NCBI GenBank assembly: GCA_037039685.1
Contig: JAWNGF010000007.1
Span: 1 to 64,000, forward strand
From: Ceratobasidium sp. AG-K
Lineage: Eukaryota; Basidiomycota; Agaricomycetes; Cantharellales; Ceratobasidiaceae
Length of the DNA stretch: 64,000 bases
Direction: 5' to 3'
In this document: positions 42,136 to 54,382 of the stretch, one piece after another
Layout: the number at the start of each line of letters is the position of its first letter
Numbering within the stretch: the first letter of the stretch is position 1
The notes under the pieces: model-generated
What the model was told of the DNA's origin: nothing
Database searches by the model: none
The model's input: only the letters and a program-made list of their open reading frames with translations
Translations under genes and position numbers: made by a program

Positions 42136-45100
42136 CACTTAGAACGCCTAATGGGCTGTTCTCCCTTGTTATTGGCTGCCAAGTCGTCCCTGTTTCCTCA
42201 TGGCAACGCTTCCTGGTAACTCTGGGGACTTCTTTGATGGCATCTGGATGTTCCTTGTGGAACTCATTAATGAGTTCTGATGTGTTGCCAAGGTTCTCCA
42301 AGGGTTCCCAAGAGTCATGTTCCACAGTGTAGCCCTTCCATTTGACAAAATACTTCAGGATTCCTTTCTCCAACTTGGAACTTTGGATGCGTTCTACCTC
42401 ATATTCTTCTTTGCCTTCTGGTGTCTTGATTGGTGGGGGTGGATCCACATGGCGGCCCTCAATTTCATCTTCCTCATATTTGGCTAGGCATGATACATAG
42501 ATTACTGGATGCATGGTCATAGAAGGCGGGAGTAGTAGTTTGTACATGTTCCTCCCTACTGCTTCCAGGATAGTGAAGGGGCCGAGTCATTTATGCAATA
42601 ATTTCAAGGATGGCCGATTGGTTGTAATGTGATCATGGCTTAGCCAAACCTTATTGCCCAGGATAAAGGGATCTCCTTGCCGTCTTTTGTCCACATATTC
42701 CTTGTCCCGTTCTTTGCTCCAAGCCAGACTAGCCTTAGCTTTGTCCAGGTTGCCTTGGATACATTGCGCATGTGCCGCAGCTTCCAGGACGGAACCATCT
42801 TCCACTGGCGTACCTTCAATTGATGGGTGGCGAGCCATGTTGGCAAAGAAAGGTATCATACCAATGCTAGAATGGAACGAGTTGTTATATGCAAATTTGG
42901 CAAAGGGTAAAAGTGAAGCCCAGTTGTGTTGCTTGAAGGTGCAGTAAGTCCAAATGAAAGCCTTGACTGTTTGATTGATGTGCTCCGTTTGTCCGTCAGT
43001 TTCAGGGTGGTAAGCTGTAGAAAGTCTAGGCCGGATGTTCAGGGCCTGATAGAGCTCCTTCATGAATTTGGATGCAAAGGTTGGTCCATGATCTGATACA
43101 ACTGTTTCTGGGGTGCCATGTAGCTTCCAGCAGTGTTCCATGAACAGTTCTGCAAGCTTGGGTGATGTGGTTCTTTCAGTGCATGGGATGAAGTGTGCCA
43201 TCTTGGTCAGGGTGTCAACAATGACCAATATTGAGTCTAGACCTTTGGACAGGGGGAGTTTGACAATCATGTCAACCAAAATGTGTTGCCAGGGTTTGGA
43301 GGGGAGTTCAAGTGGTTGTAATTCCCCCAGAGGTTGTTGATTAATGGGTTTTGACCGCTGGCATAAATTGCATGATGACACGTATTTGTTGACATAGGCC
43401 TTCATGGATGGCCACCAATACTGCCGTTGGATCATTTCCAGTGTTTTTGCTTGACCCATGTGTCCAACTGCTTTGTTATCATGGTGGAGTTCTAGGATCT
43501 GGCGCTTGATCTCATTGTTGTTTGGGATGTAGATCCTTCCTTTGCAGTACAGCATGTCATTCCTAATCTTCCAATCTTTGAATACTTTTTGTACCAAGGC
43601 AGGCGCTTTTTCTGGGTGGTTGCTAAGGAAAGCCCATATTGATCTAATGTAGTCATCTTTTTGTGTCTGATCCTTGACTGCTTGCCAAATATCCGTAGTT
43701 GATGCCATGCCCTGAGGTCCCTCTTCTGCTGAATTGATGAAGAGATGTGGCAAAAGTAGGGGTTTTTGAGGGACTACTCCCCCTTCTAGGTCGTGGTCAC
43801 TTTGTTGACTGAGTGCATCCGCTTTGCCATTAAGGTTGCCAGCTCTGTACTTGATTTGGGAGTTAAACTCCAAGAGGAAGATGGCCCATCTGTTCTGTCT
43901 TTTTGTCAACACTTTAGAGGTCATGAAATATTCCAGGTTTTTGTGATCTGTAACAAGCAATACTGGGATCTCTGTTCCTTCCAAAAGATGATGCCATTCT
44001 TTGAATGCTTTGATGATTGCCAAGAGTTCCTTGTCAAAGATGTCATAGTTACGTTCTGCTGGGGATAGGCTTTTTGACATGAATGCGACAGGGTGGAGTT
44101 TGTTGTCAGGGCCATATTGGTTAAGGACTGCTCCTGTAGCTTTGTCCAATGCATCACATTCGATGATGAACCCTTTGTCTTGGTCAGGTTGTAGAAGGAT
44201 GGGCGCCTTGATGAATTCCTTGATTAGTCCCTGGAAGGCAAGCTCCGCTTCTGTTCCCCATTCCCATTGTTTTGTTTTCATTGTCAAATCATACAGGGGT
44301 CGTACTATATGGGTATAATTTCGGATAAAATGCCGGTAGAAATTCGCAAATCCCAGGAATGTCTGCACATCTGTAACATTCTTGGGTGTCGGCCATTTTT
44401 TGATTGTTGAGATTTTTTCCTCTTGCATCTTGACCAGTTCTCCTGATATGACTAGCCCTAGGTAGTCTCCCTTAGAGACATGAAAGGAGCATTTCTTGAG
44501 GGAGCAATAGAGACCCAGGTGTTGTAGACGGCGCAGGACTTCCTTCACGTGCATGGGATGCTCTTTGGGATTTTTGGAGAAGATTAGGATATCATCAATG
44601 TAGATTTCCACGTACACCCCTTTGATGTCCCTGAGCTCAGCATCCATCATGTTTTGAAAGGTGGCTGGTGCATTAGTGAGGCCAAAAGGCATGACTTTTG
44701 TTTCAAACAGTCCATATTTGGTTCTGAACACTGTTTTGTGAACGTCCTCATCTGCTACCCTGACCAGGTTGTACCCAGATTTGAGATCAAGTTTGGTGAA
44801 TATCTTGGCACCTTTAACCCGTTCAATAAGATCGTCGGTTCTAGGCAGTGGGTAACGGTTTTTCTTGGTTTGGCTGTTGAGGTATCAATAATCCATGCAC
44901 AATCTTGGGGATTGGGGAACACCTTCTATATTGTGCCGCTTGACAAACATTACTGGTGATGCCCATTGGGATGTGGAGGGAACAATGAATCCTTTATCCA
45001 GATTTTTGTCAATCCATTTTCTCAAGATTTGATCTTTGTCCTTAGTGAGCGAGTATACCACACCAATTTTGGGTTTAGCGCCCAGTTCCAATTCAATTTT

Positions 45101-45724
45101 GAGGTCATATGGTTGATGTGGTGGTAGCTTGTCCACTTCTTTGGAAACAAAAACATCCTTGAATTCCATGTATTTGTTGGGAAGTTGGCCAACTATTCCC
45201 CCTTCTATGGCGTTGCAGTCCTCATATAGACATTCTTCCTTGCAGTAATCTGATTCAAATTCTAATGTTCCTGCTGCCCAATCGATTTTTGGGTTATGTT
45301 TTTTCAGCCAGGGAATACCCAGAACCACAGTGTGTTGGCCTAATGGTGCAATATTGCAAGTAATTTCTTCCACATGATTGTTCATAATGACTTGGAAGGT
45401 GCATTCCCTGTCAATTAGACCATTTGCTATTGGTCAACCATCTATCACCTGGACCCTTCTTGCTGTCTTCTTCTTTTTTGTTGGGATTTTGTGTTTCTTT
45501 ACATATTCGGAGTTAATGAAGTTTCCCGATGCCGCTGAGTCAATCATGGCTATGGTAATAAGGTTTTTCAGGCTTTCAATGGTGATGGGAACGCAAAGCT
45601 GCTCTGCATATTCGGTGGAACAAAGATATATTTTGTTTACAGACTGCTTCCAATTTCCCAAGATTACACAATCTAACTCCAACTTTAGGGCGCCTGATGC
45701 TCCCCTCAGTTGCTGCCTTTTCCC
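42131..45724 (-). pseudogene. pol: Element J pol (three TGA stops, otherwise intact)
   Basis: About 1,197 codons in one frame, entered by minus-1 shift at 45718-45724. Rough residue positions: protease MIDSAASGNF (~60, Gly of the usual DSG is Ala), [14 protein letters not shown] (~377, both Asp kept), RNase H FDKELLAI (~564), integrase HHDNKAVGHMG ... CNLCQRSKP (~745-785), DTLTKMAHFIPC (~836), VSDHGPTF (~878), TDGQTEHINQ (~913), chromodomain LKYFVKWKGYTVEHDSWEPL (~1125). Stops are TGA at 45434-45436, 44885-44887 (DY-stop-YLN) and 42587-42589 (HK-stop-LGPF, where G has Arg). Each is explained by CGA to TGA. Confidence 0.94.
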
Positions 45725-47367
45725 AACTCCAAATTGCTAGTAACAACTTCTTCCAAGGCTGCTATTTGCGTTTGACAATCTTTAGTGATATGCCCCTTTT
45801 TCTGGCAGCAATAACAGGTGGTTTCGCTTGTGACCACTGCTACTTCCACCCTAGCCTGGCGAACATCTGGTTTGATGAAGCTAAAGGGGATTTCTGACGT
45901 TGTTCCATCAGCCCATTTGACCTTGGGGGTAAGGACACTGCGTTTGTTCTTGCTAATTGACTCGATCATGCCCTTCTTACTGCCCTGGGGAGTCACCGTG
46001 TAGATCGCCTCTACTTTCTGGTATCTATGCACTGTTGCGCTTGTGGTTACCCGCTTCTGGGTGCCGCTCAAAGTCCCCCTCTCCAGGACATTGGTTCCCT
46101 TTTTCTCCATGTTCCTTGCAATGAGCGTGGCATCAATTTCCTGGGCTCTAGTAAACAGCTCCTGTAGTGTTGCATTGTGACAATTATAGGCCTGGGAGGT
46201 TAGCATATCCTTGATGTTGTCCTTGAGCCCCGCATAGAAGTCGTCTTTCAGGGTCTGCTCGTTGTAGTCTAGCAGTGCCAACAGAATCCTAAATTGGGTG
46301 AGGTATTTGACCACTGTTTTGGTCTGGGAAAGTGCCTTGTACTTCTGTCTGTAGACCTCTACTTGTTCAATTTTGCCAAAGGCTAATTCCCACTCCTGCT
46401 GAAAGATATCTAGACTCGTAAAAATGGCTTGGGGTACACCTGCATTGTGCAGGTCTTGGAAAGGGCAAATCCAGTCAATAGCAGGGCTGCATAGGTACGA
46501 AATGATAAGACGGATTTTCTTTTCATCCAAGGCAGTGGTGTAGTGGGAGTCGGCAATGTAATTTGCGCAGGAGTAAGTAAAATCCCTGGCCTTGGCTCCT
46601 TGTTTGCCCTGGAATTCAGTTGGTTTGGATGCTGCTGATTTTTCCATTCTTCCACTTCCAAAGATTGAAGATGTCAGGGCTGTTGTTGCTCCTGACAAGG
46701 GTGGTGCAAATCGCATCATAGAGCCCCTTAGTCCTTGGGTTGCCGTTCCTCCTAGTGATAATCCTAGTTGACTGGTTGTTAGGGTGTTGGTTTGAGCCGC
46801 AGTTGTTCCACTTCCTCCCGTTGGTCTCCCACTTGATACAATTCCTTGTGCCCGAACTGCATCCCTTGTTATTCTATGTTAATCCGTCATTTCATTGTAT
46901 AGTTCGCAATTCTGATCTGCGATTTCCGTCAATCGGTTGATGCAGATATTTCCATCATCCCTATTATGTAGGATCCATTGTTTGACGTGTTCCAACCTCT
47001 CTGCCATGAGACTATGGCGCAACAATAATTCTCTGAGAATGAAGAGGACTTCTTTTTGAAAATTGCCTTCACAGGCTTCCCACCAGGAATCACCCTTGTA
47101 TTCCCTAATGGCAGGAGACGGTGGTCTTGATTCTGCGTCAAAGGTTTTGTAGGGGGCCAGTTGGGAACAAATGGTTGTATCCCCTACTGATCCTTCCTCG
47201 TTGCCTTCTTTCCTTGATGGGGGAGGTTCTGAGAAGCAAGTTTGATGGAGGGGGGTTTCTGGTGGAGGTATTGCAATGGGACTTTTGCCCTTAGAGAATG
47301 AGGGCATCATGGAAGACATTGTTGCCTGGTAGGAATCTGCTGAATTTGCACGGCTTCTGTTGGACAT
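45706..47367 (-). pseudogene. gag: Element J gag (one TAA)
   Basis: 554 codons from ATG 47367 (MSNRSRANSADSYQATMSSM) to TGA 45706-45708, with one TAA at 46879-46881 where G has CAA (Gln). Same order of parts as G; zinc knuckle CYCCQKKGHITKDC near the end, then the frameshift site. Confidence 0.9.
45718..45724 (-). promoter_or_regulatory. Minus-1 frameshift heptamer at gag/pol junction
   Basis: Sense GGGAAAA in phase G-GGA-AAA, identical to element G, followed by GCAGCAACTGA with the gag stop. Confidence 0.7.
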
Positions 47368-47775
47368 CTACAATAAATGCACTTCCTGGTGCGCTTTGAC
47401 CAAAATTGGCTAGTAAAGTGTGTTATAGAAAATATATCCCCTGGGTAGAGATGGAATGTATAGGGGGAACCTAGTCGATGGTAGGTTCAGTGCAATGGTC
47501 TCAGAGGTCCTTCTTCCAATAGAATATATGAATGGTGCTGCCTGATTAGGTGGCCACAGTTCAGTAATATCAGAGGATAGGGGACGTCGTTGACAGGCTA
47601 ATGGATGTGAGCTGCAGTGTGCCTCAACGTGTAAATGATGCAGGGGAGAGATGGGGGTATTAGCTGACAACGGTGAGGGGTGTGCAATTGCTCAGAGGTG
47701 ACCCGGTGATGAAAGACCTGGTTCTGACAGCAACAAAGGCTGTATCCGCGGCAAAGGCAACAAGACTTGTTCTAG
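47368..47775 (-). promoter_or_regulatory. Element J leader with self-priming site
   Basis: 408-base non-coding leader. The primer site (sense AGAACAAGTCTTGT, text 47760-47773) starts two bases inside the LTR and is exactly complementary to the LTR segment at text 47914-47927, about 30 bases below the TATATA. Confidence 0.7.
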
Positions 47776-48220
47776 TGTCACAACCCTAGTTGAACCTTGG
47801 AGGCTGAGACTCCACAGGTAGTGAGAAGGGGGGTTGGGACGACAACAAAGGTTGAATGTATGGCACTTAGGCCCTAAGTGAGTCACGCAATGAGTGATGG
47901 GGAAAACAACGGGAGAACAAGTCTTGTGGGAGCAAGACTTGTGTTGCTGGTATATAAACTTTCTACTGTGGCTATGTACAATAGAGAGCAGGTGACAAAG
48001 GGAACGCAAACAAGAAAAAGCAAGAGTCCAAGAGAAGCAAGAAAGAGACAAAGGAAACAAGGTAAGTCCATGGACTCCAAGGGAACAAGGGAACAGGCCA
48101 GGCAGGCATGTCCTGCGGTCATGGCTTACATAAAGGCGACTAAATGCGCCAAGGCGAGAAGAACGAGACCAAACACGAGACAACAGGACAACAAAGAGGA
48201 AACAAGAAAAGGTTGTGACA
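47776..48220 (-). repeat. Element J 5' LTR
   Basis: 445 bp with the same ends as its partner. Keeps more CG dinucleotides than the 3' LTR. Confidence 0.96.
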
Positions 48221-48225
48221 ATGGT

Positions 48226-51165
48226 CCCCTTCCTTGTATTGTTGCTTAGGTGTTTCCTCAGAGGCTCAGTTATACTCCATCATTGCCTTTGTTTCTTCCC
48301 ATATGGAGTTGAGGTCTTCTGTCCATTGGTTTGCTTCTGGTGATCTGGTGACACATTCTTCCATGGTCCATTTGGGGTTTTTCCCAAAGACTACTTCAAA
48401 AGGGGTTTTGCCAGTTGTTCTGTTGACGTGGTTGTTGTGGCAAAATTCTGCAATTGGTAGCCACTTTGTCCAGTTGTCTGTGTTGTAGTTGCAGAAGATT
48501 CTAAGGAAGCCTTCTAGCCACTTGTTAGTCTTCTCTGCAAGCCCATCAGTTTCCAGGTGTTAGGCAGTGTTGAAAGTAGGGTGTATTCCTAGTTGCTTAT
48601 ACACCACCTCCAAGAAGTGTGATTTGAAGGTTGTTCCTCTATCCAATACAGTGGTTTTGGGGAATCTGTGGATCCTCCATATGTGTCAGACAAAGATTTC
48701 TGCAAGCTGTTCTGAGTTGGTTGCTTTGTTGCAGGTGATGAAATGTGTCATCCTTGAGAAGCAATTGACTACTGCTAGGATGCTATCCTTTCCTTCTGAT
48801 TTGGGTAGTTTGACAATAAAGTCATAAGCAATGTCTTCCCAAGGCTTCTCTGGGATTAGTAGTGGCTTTTGAGGGACTGATTGTTTGTGTCCCTTCCCTC
48901 TTTGGCATGTTTCACATGAGTCGACATATTGGTTGACTTGTGCTTTCATGCCTGGCCAGTAGTATCTTCTTGAAATTAGTTCAAGTGTTCTGGCTTGTCC
49001 TTGATGTCCAGCTATTGGTTATCATGGTATAGCCTTAGTATGTTTAACCATATGTCTTTGTCTTCAGGGACAACAATCTTCCCTTGATACCAAAGGAGAT
49101 TTTTGTTGTATTCATAGTCCCTGAATTGTTTCTTGACAGTAGGGGGAAGGTCTTCCTTTCCTTTGACCGTGTTTATCAGGGTGCTGAGAATTTTGTCCTC
49201 TTCTTGTCCTTCTTTTATTTCTGATATGATATCCACCCCTAGGGCTGCCAAGAATCCTTTGAGGGTTTTGGCAGATATCATGACTTGTTCTGTGTTAGGT
49301 ATGTTATTGTAGTCACTCCTTCTTGATAGGATGTCAGGCTTTGTGGACACTTTTCCCAGTTGGTAGTGTATCTCATAGTTGTATGAGGATAGCAGTTGGT
49401 ACCATCTGCTATGTCTTCTGTTGAAGATTCTTGTGTTACCCCAATAAATGAGGTTCCAATGGTCAGTGTAGACAATTACAGGAAGTTTTGTCCCTTCAAG
49501 GTGTATCTGCCAGTGTACCAGGGCTTCTATGATTGCTAGAAGTTCTTTATTGTGGGTGTTGTAGTTGAGTTCAGCTGGCTTGAATCCCTTAGAAAGGAAG
49601 CCAATAGGGTGTAGGTAGCCATCAGACTGTCTTTGGGATAGTATAGCTCCCATAGCTACTCCTGAGGTGTCTGTTTCTAGGTAGTACTGTTTGGATTCAT
49701 TGGGATGTGCAAGTACTGGTTCCTCTGAGATGAGCTGTTTTAGCTTATCAAAGGCTCATTGATGTTCCTCTTTCCATTCCCATTTCTTGTCCTAGCGTGT
49801 CAATTGTGTTAGAGGTTTGACTACCGACAAGAAGGATACTACAAATCCTCTGTAGAAGTTTGCAAATCCTATGAAGGACTGTAGTTGTTTCACCATTTTG
49901 GGTATAGGCCATTCCTGGATAGTTCTGACCTTGTCTTTGTGCATGGAAATCCCATGTTTGTCCACAACAAATCCCACACAGTCTGCCTTCTTCTTGTAGA
50001 AGTGGCATTTCTTGATGTTTCTATATAGGTGGTTTTGTTGAAGTCTTTCTAGGACTTCCCTCAGGTCTCTTGTGTGTTGTGATCTTCCTCTGGATATGAC
50101 AAGGATATTGTCAATATAGACTACAACCAGTATTCCTTTCATTTCACTGAAGATATGGTCCATGTACCTCTGGAAAGTAGATGGGGTGTTCTTGAGACCA
50201 AAGGGCATGACTTGGTATTTGAAAAGCCCTTCTGATGTTCTGAAAGCAGTTTTCCATTTGTCTCCTTCCTTGATTCTGATATTCCAGAAGCTGTTTTTCA
50301 AGTCAAGGGTAGAAATGAAGAGTTCTTCCTTTGTTTCTTCACCAGTTTTCTTGAAGATGTCCAGCAGTTCTTCAAGGAGTGGTACAGGGTATCAATCAGC
50401 CTTTGTTATAGCGTTTACTCCTGTGTAGTCTACAACACTCCTTAGATCTGGAATGGTTTGTCCAGGTTTAAGGGCCTTCTCCACAAAGAAAGTTCCTGCA
50501 GCAATTGGAGATTTGCTTGGTTGGATACTTCCTGAGGCCATTTCTTCTTTGATAGTTTGTTTCAAAGCTTCTCTTTCTTTTGGGGAAAGCAGATACACTT
50601 TTCTGGGTTTGGGTAGGTCTGCTCCCTCTATGAGGTCAATAGTGCAGTCCCATTCTTGATGTTCCAGTAGTTTTGCATATTGTTCTTTGTCAAAGACACC
50701 TGAGTAGTCTTGAAGCTCACTTGGTAGCCCATCTACTTTTGCTGTTTTTCCCTGTATGGTGTTGTCTCTCCAATTGATTTGGAATGGAGACCACAAGATG
50801 TCTGGGTTGACTTCCTTGAGCTAAGTCATTCCCAAGGTTATTGGTTGGCTTCCTGCTGGCATGCAGTATATTTTCTGCTTGAAGGTTCTTCCTTCCAGTT
50901 TGAAAGTGATTTTGGTACACAAGTGGATAGTTCCTTTTTCCGTTTTTCCATTGATCATTTCCACACTTCTGGGCGTTTGTAGTTCAATAAGCAGGAGATT
51001 GTTTCTCCTGGCATATTGGATATCCATGAAATTTCTAGTAGATCCTGAGTCAATGAGTGTTGGTGTTTTGTCTGTGATTCCCACTATTTTTGTGTATACC
51101 ATAGGTGATTCATTTGATGCTTTTCAGTAGTATACATTTGATAGTGGTAATTTCTGGGTATCACT
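48226..51165 (-). pseudogene. pol: Element H pol, protease to integrase
   Basis: Protease LIDSGSTRNF (51102-50821), RT 50796-50392 and 50301-49792 with VVYIDNILVIS (second Asp of the box is Asn), RNase H 49653 (NTHNKELLAI, Asp to Asn at the DKEL position), integrase zinc-binding CETCQRGKGHKQ (48949), core to 48226 with LDRGTTFKS and LETDGLAEKTNKWLEG. Single stops near 50820, 50392, 49795 and a frameshift near 49010. J cuts it in the integrase end (KEGDHVG). Confidence 0.87.
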
Positions 51166-51169
51166 GGAC

Positions 51170-53379
51170 ATGGTGCTAGGACACCACCTAGTTTTCCAAC
51201 TTGGAAGTGGTTGAGGTGACTTCCTCAATCATTGTAGTTACTTCTGCTGCCTTTCCTTTGATTGGTTGTTTTCCTTTGTCTGTACAGGTCCACCCTGATT
51301 GGCAATCTCTAAGCATGTGCCTGGGTTTTCCACATTTGATGCACAGGTTTTCTTTTTTCCTGTGCTCTTTTTCTTCATTTGGGACTCAGATTAAGTCATC
51401 CAACTTTGATGTTCCTTGTTGTTGGGTTGGTTCCTTCCTTTTCCTTTGCCCTGGGATTTAGGAGGGTTGAGCCTTCCACCTTGTAAGGCTAGTTGCATCC
51501 ATTTGTGAAGCAATCCAGGTTGCTGCCTATTGTAGTTGCACATTTCTTCCCTTATGAGCTCTTGTTTGATAGTTTGTTGGAGCCCATGTCTGAGGCATGC
51601 AATGAGTGCATCTTCATTCCATTCTACATCTTGCTGGAGAAGACAACAGTCTGTGATGTATTCTGATACACTCTTGTTCTGGTAGAGTTTCTGTAGTTTG
51701 GTCTCAGCTTCTGGTTGTTTAGCTGGGTCCATCCATTGTTTGATGAAGGCTGTTTGGAGTTCTTCCCAATTGGTCAGCCATATGTGTGGCAGTCTATCAT
51801 TATATGCATTCAGGGCTGGTTGTGCCCAATTTGCCGGTTGCCCTTCCTTCATATTGATGAGGAAGGTGGCAATTTTCTTGAGGTTGGTGTCATAGTAGGT
51901 TTCATTGATGCAGAAGTATGCCTTCATTTGTGAAAGGAAGGTTTCTGCCGCTGTTCCTTGAGTTCCATCAAAGGGTTTAGGCATATTCTGTTTGGAAGTT
52001 GATCCTCCTTCATTGCCTCCTTGCATTTGGATGATTATAGTTCAATCTTGTTGTTGTACTCAATGTCCCAACTGATTTTCCACACAGAAGGCTGGAGTAG
52101 AGGGAGAGGAAGGTGGACTTGGTGCACACTGAGGACCTCTTCTGTTTCCTGATGGTTGGGGAAATGGTGGATTTCCTGGAGGTGGGGTTCTTCTGCTTTT
52201 TTCTGATCTCCTTTCATCCCTTTCTTCCATTTGTTGTTTGCCCATTGCTTCTACATCAGCCCCAGTTTGGTTGGTAGTAGTATCAATGTCACTGATCTGT
52301 TCCCTTCTGTTGAGTAGGTGCTGTCTGTGAGCTTTGGCCCTCTCATGTTCTTCCTGCTGGAGACGTAGTATAGTTGCTTCTATTGTTGCCAGTCTCATAT
52401 TTTGTGCAGTTATGGAAGCATTGATTCCAGCCTGGTGTCTGCTGGAAGTCCTATTGATTTGTTCCATTGTGTTCAGGGTAGTGATACCCTGATTCTGGAT
52501 TCTTTGAAGTACATCTTCAACCAATCCTATTCTTTCCAGGAAAGTGTTGATCATGTCTTCTGTTCTTCTGCCAATACATTTGATGATCTGTAAATAGTTA
52601 GTGCTATTTTCCATTTGTCCATCCCACCTTTGTTCAAGGGACTTGATCCTTACTGCCATGATGGCATTGTTTTCCATGTACTCTTGTTGTATCCTATTGT
52701 AGATAGCTTGTAGGACTTCTACTTCCCTTTCCTGTCTGTTGATGACTGCACTTTGTTGCCTCATGTTCTTGTCTATCAAGGCTGTGTCAATTGAGCCACT
52801 GGCGCTTGTTGCAGAGAGTGATTTTGATGGCACTACTGAGGCTGGATCTCCTTTTGCATATTCAAGAGTGGGGATTTGGCTTTCTTCATTGTAGAAGGGA
52901 TAGGGAGCTGGGGTAGATACAGTTCTTTGTGAGTGATGGGAGTTTACCAAGAAGGTGAGGGGTGATCTTTGTACTGTTATTCTGGGATGAGAAGGTCCTG
53001 GTGTAGGGTTCCTTTGTTCCCTTCCCATTTGTATTGCTTGTTGAGCCACTGGTGAAGCAACTGTTGGTACCCCTACTCTAAGAGGTGCTGATGGGATTGT
53101 GATTGGTCCTGTGTTGGTAGTATCTTCTGTGGTTGGTATTACTACTATTGTCAGGGAAGCATTATCTGATCTTTCTATTTCAGCCAAGTTTTTGCCAATA
53201 TCTCCCAATCCTCCTGGGACTGTTCCAGTGCTGGGAGGCCTTGATTGTTGCCATGGTCTTAGTGACTCTGTGAAGTCTGGTGAGGGTCTTGCCCTTTGTG
53301 GCAGGTTTGCCCTTACTTCCTGTATCCTTGCATGGAGTTCTTCCACTTCTGCTCTTGATGAGGGTCTTGAGGATTCCAT
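51170..53379 (-). pseudogene. gag: Element H gag
   Basis: ATG 53379 (MESSRPSSRAEVEELHARI), 68 bases inside the 5' LTR. Long coiled-coil-prone N-terminal half (to ~52060), capsid-like part 52026-51391 (FDGTQGTAAETFLSQMKAYF), zinc knuckle CIKCGKPRHMLRDC at about 51345-51300 in a shifted frame. TGA at 52060 and near 52039 are in frame; both fit CGA to TGA. Confidence 0.83.
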
Positions 53380-53433
53380 GATTTTTCTGTGTCCATGAGC
53401 AAGATGTATTTTCTTGTGGCTAGCAGTGTATGT

Positions 53434-53445
53434 AGCTTGCTTTGC
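53434..53445 (-). promoter_or_regulatory. Element H primer-binding site (self-priming type)
   Basis: Sense GCAAAGCAAGCT, two bases inside the LTR; exact complement of the LTR transcript at text 53655-53666, about 35 bases below TATATATA. Confidence 0.7.
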
Positions 53446-53874
53446 AATGTTGCAACCCTTCTATGCTGGTTGACCAACATTTGTGTCTGTTTGCACTGTA
53501 TAGGCCTTGAGCTGCCTTAGAGGCTCTGTTCTGTATGCTAAGTTGCTAGTGCAACCTTAGCGTCCTTATGTCAATGGCCTGGGGCCCACCTAGTGTTGAG
53601 ATGATGGCCTAAAGGCCTGGTGACTTAGTTGCACTTGAGGGGAGAGATGACAAGGCAAAGCAAGCTGGAGTAAGTCCATGCTTGCAAGCCAGTATATATA
53701 CTCAGAGGCATAAATGCCTCAAAGTGGTATGATACATATGTGGCCAATCAGGTGCCACACTCAGTCAGCAAAACACAAAGACCTTCTAGAGAGAAGTTCT
53801 AGAAGGTCAATCCTTCCATGGGAAAGATCCAGAAGACAGCACAGCCATATGGGCTGCAGGGTCAATTCATCCAT

Positions 53875-54340
53875 TGTCGTAAGCTTCTTCTTGGTGGCTA
53901 TGAGACAAGCCGCGATGGAGAGTGGACGGCACTAAGACCTAAGTGACCTCTTGAACCGCAACACACTTAAGTGTCTGTAGGCTCTTGAGGGTAGGGGTGG
54001 TTCTAAGTGTCACTCAAAGGGGATGTTTGACAAGACAAAACAAGCTGGGTTTACCAGGCTTGTTGGTCCTCTATATATATTCAGAAAGAGGCCGAGTCAT
54101 ACAAGGCGCAGCCACATGAGTCATACAAAACAGCCAGTCAGGAGTGTCCATGTGAGTCATGCTGTATGAACAGACATGACTCGTACAAAGCACAGCCATG
54201 TTACACAATGTAACAAGGTAACTACAAGAAGGTGGCAACGCGGCACATGAAAGGCAAACAGCACACAAACAGAAACAACAAAACGAGAACAGACGGGTGA
54301 GGCGCAAGACGAGTCTGATGGAGTGAGCTGGCTCACAACA
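53875..54340 (-). repeat. Element I 3' LTR
   Basis: 466 bp, TGTCGTAAGC to GCTCACAACA. Followed by TTACTCCCCCCT as polypurine tract. Confidence 0.95.
54093..54183. promoter_or_regulatory. Cluster of four AP-1/Gcn4-like sites
   Basis: CGAGTCA (54093-54099), TGAGTCA (54117-54123), TGAGTCA (54153-54159) and TGACTCG (54177-54183) within 91 bases, upstream in sense of the TATATATA near 54072. TGAGTCA is the core site of Gcn4/AP-1-type bZIP factors. The two near-matches are one CpG change from it. Confidence 0.5.
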
Positions 54341-54382
54341 TTACTCCCCCCTAAGAGTCCATTTGGGGGACCTCAAATGGAC

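Larger units (their letters stand above)
41091..48220 (-). mobile_element. Element J: best-preserved chromovirus, 7.1 kb
   Basis: LTRs 41091-41535 and 47776-48220 (445 bp each, about 95% alike by eye); target duplications ATGGT at 41086-41090 and 48221-48225. All coding frames are continuous apart from four nonsense codons. It interrupts element H's integrase. Confidence 0.97.
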
